A stretch of 64,000 nt of DNA from contig NC_092562.1 in the NCBI RefSeq assembly GCF_037975245.1, positions 4,270,001 through 4,334,000 on the forward strand, given 5' to 3'. Both the position numbers and the translations under genes were made by a program. The DNA is from Apostichopus japonicus. Lineage: Eukaryota > Echinodermata > Holothuroidea > Aspidochirotida > Stichopodidae. This document shows positions 1 through 10,839 of the stretch, in pieces (position 1 is the stretch's first letter; each line of letters opens with the position of its first letter). The notes below the pieces were generated by a model. The model was given only the letters and a program-made list of their open reading frames with translations. It did no database searches and had not been told where the DNA came from.

Positions 1-72
1 GTTGAAGAAGTGTAATTGCATTTCTTTACCTATAAATAATACTGATATCTGACGTACGTGTATAGACTCAAC

Positions 73-1653
73 CAGTGTTCGACTTATGGCCAAAAAATTG
101 CATAGCAACAAATTTTGACAATTGCTATACAATATTTTTGTTGCATAGCAGTTCCCCAATATTGAATAGCAGTTTTGAAATTACCACAAAACGGACCAAA
201 TGTTGGCGATCAATGTATTAACTAGAAAATGTTTGTTTATTATGATTATTTATACTAGTGTTGCTACGATAATCGTTTTCAACATCGGTATCGGCCGATA
301 TTTGCAATATCGGCAGCATATCGGTATCGGTAAATCGGCAGCATATCGGTATCGGTAAAATTTTGCCTAATTGCCGATAACAGCAAACCGATATTGAACT
401 TTTCTTTTTAACAGCAGAGCTACCTGTACTTATTTATACTTGCAATGATTTGTTAATCTGCCCAAGACGATCCATTTCTTTAGCGTCAGTTAAACTCAGA
501 TTCATTTTCGATTAATATCCATGGAAACCTGACTCTCCGTAACATCTAAAAACACGTCTACGGCGCGCGAATATAACCAATGACCTTCGTGAACCTTGGC
601 CTACACACAGCATTAGTGCAGCATATATACACTGTACTAACCATTCATTTCCTCAAAGGCCTCCGTGAAAACCTTGAACATGATGCATACAGTAACTGCA
701 CAGTTTCAGCAGTGTTGGAAAACCTTGTTCAATTTCACGCGAACACACTGCCGATTTCCCGCCGGTGTTCGCCTGCCTAGCACGCGTAACGTGCGAGCAT
801 TAAGGCGTGGTGTCCAGGGGCCCGTCTTAGGGCTATGGTGGGGTCATGGGGTAGAACCCCTCGTGGGGATCCTGAGGGCGAAAGCCCCCGAAAATTGTTG
901 CCATTTTTTGCGATGTCTGGCGATGAAAAAAATCGCAGTTGAGGATGCAAAATACTGCCAACTTTTTTATTTGAATTGTCACGAAACTGATGAAAATTTT
1001 AAAATGACAAGTTAAAGTAGCTACATTATGTTATAAAATGAAAAGAGATTTAATCTGTCTTTCAATCTTTAAAAAGTGCAACTTACAAAACTTCCGATAT
1101 TATGAAACAAACAACGTTCAGCAAAGCCCCGTTTCTAGACTGCCTAACAATGAATGGCGTGCACTATGCGTACATTTTTACAACTGCAGTGTTTAACCCT
1201 ATACCCAACTACTGTACCACGGTACATGTGCTGCGAATTTGCCCAGGTACCTTCCCAACAACTGTGAGCTCATCCCCTGTGTAACACCTGTTTGTTAACA
1301 TTTTTTTGGCACGTTGCCAGGGAACCTTTTAGTTACGTGAGATCCGTAACCGCCGAGGTGGTTAGGCTATTTGCTTTACACTTAACTATGGTAGGATATT
1401 ATTTTTTCAGGTTTTTTTTTCCGCTATACGGTCAAGTGAATAAGTTGTACATTGAGTATAAACTCAATAAATTATAACTTCTACATTGTGATCGACAGTT
1501 CGTAAGTTAAGGTTTGAGTGTTTGTTCCCAAATCTGACTAGGAATTTGTATCGCACAAATCGGCACAATGTGCGATGCTGATTTGGAAACGTCTCGCAAG
1601 TTTGTCGTTTTGGATCGCATTTTGCGATGCGATACCTGAAAAATCGAACACTG
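73..1653. mobile_element. hAT-like DNA transposon, apparently non-autonomous
   Basis: The 1581-bp insert begins CAGTGTTCGA and ends with the exact inverse TCGAACACTG. It is flanked by the perfect 8-bp direct repeat GACTCAAC (65-72 and 1654-1661). A paralogous copy of the flanking DNA has a single GACTCAAC at 5217-5224 and no insert, so this is a filled/empty site pair. An 8-bp duplication with CAGTG termini is characteristic of the hAT superfamily. No long reading frame resembling a hAT transposase is visible inside. The interior has short direct repeats around TATCGGTATCGG (284-357) and a GC-rich stretch near 800-890. Confidence 0.85.
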
Positions 1654-2489
1654 GACTCAACGCAGTTGTTTAGTTAATCTGCCAAAATGTTGACCTACGT
1701 TAGTGTACTTTCTTTTGACCTCAAATAAAATGGGAACCCAATAGGAATCTGCATACCTAGTTTGAAGTTCATTTGTATGCTTTATGGTTGTAAGGTTTTG
1801 GAGTGTTTACAGGGTTTGCAGACATTAATCTCAAATAACCTTTCCTTCAGTCATTTGTTCATTCATTTTATCATGTACTGCAAAGAGTAACTATGAAAAA
1901 TACAGTTACACAATAATCCCATTAGAGAAAAGGAAGGAAAGAAACTCTATGCAGATAATGGAGCCACCTTCCAACCTACCCCTTGGATGCTCGTTTGTGT
2001 TTTGTCGTTTTTTGTAGAGGTCAGAGATAAATTCTGAAAACATGATAACCCAAAAGTAAAGAACGGATCGAAACCATTTGTGGTATCCACTTACTGTAGT
2101 TTTAGAAAAGAGTCCAACTGTTTTTTGTACAGGTCAGAGGTTACAAGAAATAAAAGTCTGAAAACCATGTATCAAAAGCATGATAAATTCAAAAGTAAAG
2201 CTTTGATGAACTTCATACTTGGTTTGTAGATCCACTTGGTTAAGCCCAATACCCCAGGCATATTGTTTTCAATGAAGGTCATAGGTCAGCAAAAGTCAAA
2301 AGCACAATAAACAGTTAGCTTCAGCTCCCAGTAAATTATTGATTATTCTATTTTATGCATTGATTGGTCTGTCATGTTTTGGTAGGAAACACATCATCGC
2401 CTCTATCTCTTCATATTTGCACTTTTTAAAAAATATTTGATAACAAATATGCAATTTCCTTCATTCAGAGTAAGTAAAGTACCACTCAC
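1654..2489. repeat. Segmental duplication copy A (with 1-72)
   Basis: Positions 1-72 joined to 1654-2489 match 5154-6078 almost base for base apart from small indels and substitutions, for example a roughly 20-bp insert near 5322-5342 in the other copy. The alignment stops right after CCACTCAC in both copies (2489 and 6078). No open coding exon is visible in the duplicated DNA. The two copies bracket the GPCR gene as direct repeats. Copy A may begin before the window. Confidence 0.8.
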
Positions 2490-2782
2490 ATTCTTTCTGC
2501 TATTTTTCAATTTTGGAAAGAGCATATGTCAATCTGTTTTTGTCTTCCAAATCCATATTGCTGCACTTAGCACAGCTTATGGGTGTAGCCCGGAAATCCC
2601 ACGCTTTTTCAGAAACCCTTTTATGGTCTTTCGCTTTCAAATCGATTGCAATTCAGTCTACTTAATTCTTCGATCTGAAGTAATTGATACCAACAGAAAA
2701 CTGAAAATGATATGAAATATTAACATTATGGAATAAGAACCTTGTTCCTTTCTTCATGGCACACGAATTATACAGTGTTCAA
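2490..2782. other. Spacer 3' of the GPCR gene
   Basis: This sequence lies between the end of duplication copy A and the stop codon of the minus-strand GPCR. The 92-codon plus-strand frame at 2437-2715 straddles the end of the duplication and has no domain-like features, so it is not called as a gene. The part nearest the stop is presumably GPCR 3' UTR. Confidence 0.4.
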
Positions 2783-4486
2783 TCAGGGCGTCGTTTCTAC
2801 TCCGGGGTTCAATGTAACATGTGTGCTCATTTTCACATCATGAGAATGTGCTTGTTGAGAGGCCGCCATCCATTTATAAGCCGGTTGAGGAATTTCACTC
2901 CATTGACGTAAAATGATGGATTTAAAGACTTGTCTAAAGTGGGGATGTTTCACACCGTAAATGATAGGATTCAAGCAACTGTTACAAGCCACGATTATCC
3001 TCGTGTGTAGAATTACGTAATATGGTGCGTTGACGATTTCGCCGATGATGTGTGGGCTAAGACACACCATGTAAATCACAAGGACAAGGAATAGATTTCT
3101 GTTGATAGCCAAATGGTTTGGAGCTATTTCTCTCGTCTTGGACTTGTCCGTTTTAGACCCCGCACTTCTTGGAAAGGAAATATAATGAAAATATTTGTAT
3201 TGTTAAAATGTTGATATGTTTAATGAGCATACTTTTATATCGAACACCATGGTTATAAAGTTTTTTTTATTTATTACATAAAACAGGTTATGTGAAACAT
3301 TTCTTTCTTGTTTCTGTTGACCATTCGGGAAACCTTTGGAAAGTAAAACACTAAAAAAAAAAACTGATTGGTTTACATTTATGATGATTATCATGATTCG
3401 TAAGTATTGCCCCTAATATGCAAGGTAAAAAAGTAGTAACTAATAGTACTATCAGATTTTCAAGGAACATTTTTAAATGCACACTCGGAACATTATCCCT
3501 CTCAGTTTATTTCTCCTAAATGTCTGGGAATAATTTGGATTTTCAGAACTTTGTACGTTTGAAAACAAAAACAATTTAGTACACTTAAATTTACCAGTTA
3601 ATAATTGCATCAATATTAAATTACTTGAACAGTAATTTTTTTAAATGAGCTCCCGATCCTGTAAGGTTACAATGAAAGCCTTTAGAATGTAAATACTCTG
3701 ATTTTAGTCTTTTTCAGCATTGTCCTTAGCAGCATTGATAGAAAATGTTGTTTACCTGCTACTTCGTGGATCATTTTGTGAACAAGAACGCCTCCTTAGT
3801 AATGACAAATTATAGGACACCATACGTCTGTTGTGTCTACGAATGTGGAAATATATACCCAAATAGCATACAGTTACTAAGAATGGCATAGGGACGAATG
3901 CAATAACCACTAACAAGTCATACAAATGAGAGTGTTCATGGTCCGTCCTCGCTCCGCAGGCATGAATTTTGATGTCAAATCCAAGGTGTCCAACTCCAAA
4001 CAGTAAAGGTACTAAATTCACAAGAAACGGATAAGTCCACGACACAAAAAGCCAAATCGCGATGTTTCTGGTCCTGTAAAACCTTTCATACTCCTGATGA
4101 CTTCTGGTGATTAGCACGTAACGGTTAACAGCGATTGAGAAAAGTAATATAATGCTTGTTGAAGCAAACATGGTTATCGCAGCAATGACGAAACCGCAAA
4201 TAATATCAAACTGCGGTTCGATGTAGACAACGTCTTTGACTAAAGACCAAGAAACAAACGGAAGGAACAGACAAGTCAGAAAATCAGCAATGGCGAGATT
4301 GATGACGAAAATGTTTGTCTTTGTCCTTAGTTTGTGAGATAAGATGTAAGCTACAGATGTAAGAATATTGCCGATAATTCCTGTTAGAGAGATACATAAT
4401 AAAATCACAGCGTCTGCAATCCTGACTGCTTTTGGAATATACTCGGGCAATGTTGACGTGTTGGATACTCCCACTGATTCCTCCAT
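2783..4486 (-). CDS. Class A (rhodopsin-family) GPCR, two exons
   Basis: Exons 4486-3756 and 3167-2783 join at an AGCAG/GTAAAC donor and a CCAAG acceptor in frame, giving 371 residues. Visible class A landmarks are GN in TM1 (Asn40), LAIAD in TM2 (Asp68), the TM3 cysteine (Cys97) with a partner in HACGA of loop 2, NRY (121-123) at the end of TM3 in place of DRY, Trp in TM4, and NPIIY in TM7 with a helix-8-like tail. There is an N-glycosylation sequon at Asn9 and no cleaved signal peptide. The intron falls in cytoplasmic loop 3. NRY instead of DRY is known in melatonin receptors and in the Tre1/moody/GPR84 group, so the receptor probably belongs near these, but the ligand cannot be told. TM6 lacks the usual FxxCWxP and reads VIYMVCLSP. 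The gene lies between the two copies of the segmental duplication, antisense to the RAD54L exons. Confidence 0.88.
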
Positions 4487-5153
4487 TTTTAAATGATGAA
4501 ATGGAAAAGGATCTCGTCAGATCTGTTGGATGCGGCAAATACTTGTGTGACTACTGGCTTGGAACCAGAAATCAAGACGAAAAGAAATACGACCGCCTCG
4601 TAATCTCCCAAATAATAAAGAATGAAAGAATGGATGAACAGCTGATGAAGAGTATTAAACACAATGATGCAACGAATAGGCTGGGTTCAAGTATAGCCGA
4701 TGTATACATGTATGGTTTCTATAACCTCGTGTTCACTCAAATTAAACTGAACTTGATAAGTGATAAGGAAACTTCCTTTCCTATGTGGAGAATAACTCAG
4801 AAGATGTATATATAACACTTATAAAAGGAAGCTCAGTCTAATATGCGTTGATGTTACTTATCCATTGAAATATTTAATCTGCTAATTCGAGAACGGAACT
4901 TCAGATTCACACTCAGAAATACAGAATTTAAGCAGTATGTTTCAATTAACTAAACTAGTTTATTGAAGTGATTAAACACACTGACTTCTTGGTTATATAC
5001 TAATGCAATGTTCTTACAGCAGGAAGTACAAAGCCATCCATATTCAAAAATACATCTCACTTAATGTCAAGTTTTGATTTATGTTGTATGAAATGAAACT
5101 AGCATTTGATATAAGAAAGAACCATGAAACTGAAATAATGTTTCCTTTTAAAT

Positions 5154-6078
5154 TTGAAGAAGTGTAATTGCATTTCCTTACCTATAAATAAGACTGATAT
5201 CTGACGTACGTGTATAGACTCAACGCAGTTGTTTAGTTAATCTGCCAAAATGTGGACCTGTTAACAACGTTAGTGTACTTTCTTTTGACCTCAAATAAAA
5301 TGGGAACATAATAGGAATCTTGAACTCCCTAAGTTGGATATATGCATACCTACTTTGAAGTTCATTTGTATGCTTGATGGTTGTAAGGTTTTGGAGTGTT
5401 CACAAGGTTTGCAGACATTAATCTCAAATAACCTTTTCTTCAGCCATTCGTTCATTCATTTTATCATGTACTGCAAAGAGTAACTATGAAAATACAGTAA
5501 TACAATAATCCCTTGAGAGAAAAGGACGGAAAGGAACTCTATGCCGATAATGGAGACACCTTCCAACCTACCCATCGGATGCTCTTTGTGTTTTGTCGTT
5601 TTTTTTTTTGTAGAGGTCAGAATTAAATTCTGAAAACATGATAACTCAAAAGTAGAGGTCGGATCGAAACCATTTTGTGGTATGTGTATCCACTTAGTTT
5701 TAGAAAAGGATCCAACTGTTTTTTAAACAGGTCAGAGGTTACAAGAAATAAAAGTCTGAAAACCATGTATCAAAAGCATGATCAATCCAAAAGTAAAGCT
5801 TGGATGAACACCATACTTGATTTGTAGGTTGAGCCTAATACCCAAGGCATATTGTTTTCAATGAAGGTCAGAGGTCAGCAGAAATCAAAAGCACAATAAA
5901 CAGTTAGCTTCAGCTCTCAGTTAATTATTGATAATTCTATGTTATGCATTGATTGGTCTGTCATGTTTTGGTAGGAAACACATCATCGCCTCTATCTCTT
6001 TATATTTGCACTTTTTTTTAAATATTTGATCACAAACATGCAATTTCCTTCATTGAGAGTTAATAAAGTACCACTCAC
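5154..6078. repeat. Segmental duplication copy B, with empty hAT site
   Basis: This is the direct repeat of 1-72 plus 1654-2489 and carries the unoccupied target GACTCAAC at 5217-5224. It ends 37 bp before a RAD54L exon. Copy A is not followed by that exon, so the duplication boundary lies inside the sequence leading to the splice acceptor. The likely origin is intronic or intergenic DNA. Confidence 0.8.
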
Positions 6079-6115
6079 CTACACCTACTAGCAGTCTTTC
6101 TTTCCTTCTTTCCAG

Positions 6116-8343
6116 TTACTGCTTTGTTCGATTAGATGGCAGTATGTCCGTGAAGAGGAGAGCCATTGTGGTGGATAGGTTCAACGATCCCAGTGTAAGT
6201 CACTCAAGTTAAATTAATCAACTCTACAGTCAAAACTCTTCATAATCTTATAATTTGTAAATTTGGATCATGAAGTATACCCTGAGGATTTTCATGCTGG
6301 TATTTTGTTCCATCAGCAATGATTTCATCATGCATATTCATCCCATTACTGATGATGATAACGACTGCCATGGTGATGACGACGAAACATTGTTTTAGCT
6401 TATATGATTGATCAAAATTGTTAACTTGGTCAAGAGCAAAGGTCAAGACAAGACAATTGAACGTTAACCAAGTCAAGAACGAAATATGGGGAGTTGCGTT
6501 TTTAAGCATTGCAGTTTTCCATCACAAACTGCAGAAGCAGGGTACAAGTTTGCTAGAGGTGGAAATGGATGTAATGTGTCTGTTTGTAAACATACAAAGG
6601 CATTTTTTATATAATCGTCAGGTGAAGTTTAGTCCAATATATCTATAGAAAACTAATTAATTTTTGTAAAATGAATGTTTTATATATTTTATATCATTTA
6701 ATCAATGGAAATTTCTGTCTCCAGTCCCATGTACTTTTGGATATCACTGTCATCAGGAAATGAACGAAAAAATGTGATGTTTTTCTTTTCTTTGAATTAA
6801 CAGTCCTACACTTGTAGAGAACTAATTATGAAAAATGGAGATGTTTCTATCTTTCATATCACTTCATGTTTGATTAATTTTGCCAGTTTTCTGTCTCCAG
6901 TCATGATAATGTATTTTGGGTAATATTAACTTACTTTATTTTATTTTAGAGTAAAGACTTCATCTTTCTGTTAAGCAGCAAAGCTGGAGGGTGTGGCTTG
7001 AATCTCATAGGCGCAAATCGACTAATCATGTTTGATCCTGATTGGAATCCGGCCAATGACAGCCAAGCTATGGCAAGAGTTTGGCGAGATGGACAGAAGA
7101 AACCCTGTTTCATTTATCGGCTCCTGGCAGTAAGTAGTTCCATGTTGGATTTCATCTTTCTTTTCTGTTCTTCTGAAGAACATATGCCATTATGACATCA
7201 CAGACCACCTGTGATCATCCACTCCAGGGAAGAATCATGGATTAGTCAGTCAAATGAGGTTACATTCAATCAACAATATAATGAATTAGGGGCAAGATAG
7301 TGAGATACAGTATTATTTGCAATGATCAGGTTAGAATGTCCTGCATTTCCAAAATATCACATGTCGGCCATCAAAACATCCCTTTTAATGTTTCTTCCTT
7401 TGAAACATGTCAAGACGACCAGCATTGCCATTCTGGCTTTTAAACGCCAAAAATGACAAAAATTTGCATTTTTCAAGTTTCATTGACCAGAGGGAAATGA
7501 AAATTCTGTCCTAACAGCAGTTTGAATCCGCTTTCTTATGGCATTGATTTTAATGGCCTTCCATTCAAGAGAAAGAAGTAGTAAATTTAAAGTCCTCCCA
7601 ACGAACATTGATAACATTTTAAATGTTGTTCAGCCAGACTTAAGGTTGCATAAATGCCTACACATCGATACGAAAACATTGGGTTTTCCCCTTCCACGCT
7701 TCACTCACTGTTTGTCTAAGAGACGCTGAAATTGCGAACCAACACAATTCCTAGCCAAAAACAGGATTGAATTGTCAGAAATAACAGCCAATCCGTTTTC
7801 GTAATTTGGCCGTTGGCGTCACTGAATAGCTGACAAGCCTGGAGATGAGACCTTTACAAGAAGAGAAATACTCCTCTTTACAATGAAACAGACTTGATTT
7901 GGAACACAGGTAATATTGAAGATCACTCTTTATTAAGTAGCCAATCGCAGTATACAGTAAATGTCCTGCTTTACCAGAGCATTTGAATGTTGGTCAATTA
8001 GAACAGGAAGCACTGGTTTATCTAAATTCGTTGGTTTCATTTTCATTAACAAGGTCAAGTTTTATAAAAAGCTAAATTAAATCTCAAGTTTTTCTCTCTT
8101 AAAACCTAAATGACCTTTCTTTTGTTTGTTTGTTTTTGGAAATGTAAGCATCAATTTCTTTGAATATTGCTTCTTACAGACTGGGACGATCGATGAGAAA
8201 GTATTTCAACGGCAGGCGCACAAGAGAGCGCTGTCAAGCTGTGTGGTCGACAATGAAGAAAACGTTGCCAGACACTTCTCGCTGAACGATTTACGAGATC
8301 TCTTCCAACTCAAGGAAACCACAAAAAGTGACACCCATGACAA
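6116..8343 (+). CDS. RAD54L: RAD54-like DNA repair translocase, three C-terminal exons (partial)
   Basis: Exons 6116-6194, 6950-7129 and 8180-8343 have consensus splice sites and keep frame. They encode the second RecA-like lobe of the SNF2 helicase: [13 protein letters not shown], then [16 protein letters not shown], then [20 protein letters not shown] (SNF2 motifs V and VI), then [19 protein letters not shown] and [12 protein letters not shown] with a final SDTHDK. This order and wording match RAD54/RAD54L closely. RAD54 remodels chromatin and stimulates RAD51 strand exchange in homologous recombination. The first exon starts mid-codon and the last ends mid-codon, so both neighbours are required. 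I found no upstream helicase-lobe-1 exon in 1-6115, nor the cysteine-pair C-terminal exon after 8343. It is either a gene with very long introns (the upstream one containing the antisense GPCR) or a partial duplicate. The three exons themselves carry no stop or frameshift. Confidence 0.85.
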
Positions 8344-9413
8344 GTATGTAATTCCATTTTATTTTATATTGTTCTTTTAAATAAATGTAAGCATTTTAAA
8401 TTAAAAAAATGCACACGTTAAGAAAGGCAGCCTTTTAGTTGTCTGATCAGGTGCAATAGATCCATACCAAGATGAAAATATTGAGTTGTAGCTGTGCTAA
8501 GGTCAAGAGCAAGACAAAAGTGGAAATTTTCATAATTTCTCCCTTTAGTTGATTTGTTTTCTTTGCAAAATGTGGTATTTGAAGCAGTCCACTAAAAATG
8601 TAAAAACGTGTTATGCTAATATCAACTCCAGTACTTGGAGGGAAAACAATGGCAGAATATCTGGTATTTATTTTATTATATTATTAATCTTAGTTTTAGG
8701 TTTAAAAGGTAAAAATAGAGAGACATGAAAAGAAGACCATAGTGAAATAAATCACTTTCAGGTGATTTTTCGTTTTTTTGCATAGAAGGATAAAATAACC
8801 AAAAATATGTTATCTTTTTTCTTGATTTACTGATTTTCTTTGCTTAAAACGTGTTGAAAATCATTGTAAATCTAATCAGGCAATTATAATAATTTGGATA
8901 CTTTTGTGTGCATGGAAGAACTACAATACCGAGAGCACAACAGGCACATACATGCAATAAACTGACTGTAAAACATATGTAAGCAATCCATTCATATCAA
9001 AGCTGAAATATACAATACATTCTAATAGATATCCTTTTATTATTATGCAAAGATACGCTTTTTAATTTCTGGTTCAATTAGAGGTAGGATTTTGAGGTAG
9101 AATAATTAAACTCATTAAACTTTGATTAAATTGTACCCAGCAGTCGAGATAAAAGTAACATTTTCATTTTATCTGTATGCTGCATGCATACTTCAAATGA
9201 TCTTTCTTCAAATGGTCTTTCATTTCATTCTGATTCTTGAACATGTAAATAATACTGAAAATATTGATACTGAATAGACAAAGAGTAGATGTGGATAGAG
9301 ATGAATGTTCTATATATAACTGAAAGAGAAATTATTTTGAAGGAAGAATAAACATTGAAGAATTGATTGCATTCGTCACTACAAACTATTTTACCTGTCA
9401 TTGATTGTCTCAC
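8344..9413. other. Non-coding stretch after the last RAD54L exon
   Basis: AT-rich sequence with no convincing exon, RNA gene or transposon termini. The expected final RAD54 exon, encoding a Cys-x-x-Cys and a tryptophan-rich tail, is not recognisable here on the plus strand. Confidence 0.4.
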
Positions 9414-9652
9414 CTTTTAAATCTCTACTCATATTTTTTTTAAATTTCTTTAAAATAGTCTTCAATGCAAGCGCTGCGTTAACAACATCCAAACCCGCCC
9501 GCCTCCCGATGATGCTAATTGTAATAGCGATATGATGAACTGGCACCACCACACAGACAAGAGAGGACTCACTGACCAAGTACTCAAGGCAACCATGAAC
9601 TCTGGAGTCGTCAGTTTTGTATTCCATCAAAAGTCCCATGAGCAGATAAAAA
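9414..9652 (-). CDS. Possible orphan internal exon of unknown gene
   Basis: An open stretch on the minus strand is bounded by a good acceptor (CATACAG before 9652) and donor (AAAAG/GTGAGA after 9414). It starts and ends in phase 1 and encodes about 79 residues: MGLLMEYKTDD..., a hydrophobic core LVCVVVPVHHIAITISI, then AALALKTILKKFKKN. I do not recognise the family. No flanking exons were identified and the reading frame is not much longer than chance, so this is tentative. Confidence 0.28.
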
Positions 9653-10839
9653 CTGTATGAAAAGAGAAACAGAAATATGAGTCTTGGGTTTGCGGCATTT
9701 TTCCTTCGATATGATTGGATGTGTGGTAACGTTGTCTGACTGAATGCTTCGTTGATTATGGTCTCATAATTAATAGATGGATAGCCAGAGAAGCAGACTT
9801 GTTGAACTTAACTTAACTGAAGAAATGGAGAGGATGCAGCTGACAAAAGATGTCATCACTGAGGACAAAATGAGATGAGGCAAGAAGAGGAAGCATTAAG
9901 CAAGGAGGTTATTGTCTGATGAAACCTTCTAGGAGAGAGGGTGAGAAAGCTACACGAGGAAGCACTTATCTCTTAAAGGACAAGGGAGAGGAGGCAAGCA
10001 GAGTATGTTGGAGAACTTGGAGTATGATGGTGCTCCAGTCTGATCACTTGGTTTCTTACTTAGAAGTCACGTGATCAGATAAAGAATACCTGGTCCAAAT
10101 TACTGTGTAGCCATATTGTAAAATGGAACGTGATCAAGAGTGGCCGCAAGTTCAGTTGTATCTCTACACAAATTGAATCCTGGGTTGAAGTAAATTATTT
10201 TATTATCGGAGATGCTTTTATTGAATAACGAATGTCTTGTCTGAACACTAGAAAATGATGACTGCTGAAGTATCAAAACTTGTTCTCAAGATCACCACCA
10301 ACAGATGTCATCTTTTATCTCCATAAAATGTTAGTAGTGGTGTCCATCAAACACCATGACACCACTGAAGAGTTCCAGCAACAATATTCATTATATAGGT
10401 GAATCCAACGTGGGAGAAAACAAGCACAATAATATCAGCCTTATCAGGTGAAAGGGGATTGAAATATACAACAAAATACAGCATAATAATGTCCTCAATC
10501 CAAAATGTTCCCTTTTTTTGGCCATATCTTATTTGGATATTAATTTAAATAAGAATACTGGCTATTACTTTCTTTGGACAAATATTGTTTAGAAACAGTA
10601 ATGAGAATATTTTATTATCTTTGCATGTGACATTTATGATTTACCTATCACTGAAAAATACTGTGACATCTGAGAAGAGAAGCAAGTTGTGGTTTTTTGA
10701 GAAGGTTAACATTATGAAAAAGACAAATTAAATAACTTTTAGCTATCACTGTTAAAAATTGGTAAGCTTGCAAAAGATTATCAAATCTGATAACTAACAA
10801 TTGGTGTCTTATTTAATGTAATCACCTTGTCAAGCTTTT
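9653..10839. other. Spacer downstream of the arsS-like gene
   Basis: No gene is supported. A purine-rich stretch lies at 9780-10020. TTTATT at about 10611 would read AATAAA on the minus strand and could serve as a poly(A) signal for the arsS-like gene, which ends at 10840. That use is inferred only. Confidence 0.35.

Noticed and set aside
4432-4815. 127-codon plus-strand frame overlapping the GPCR start
   Set aside because: Antisense shadow of GPCR exon 1 and its upstream region; no motif, no splice sites, low complexity in Lys/Asn.
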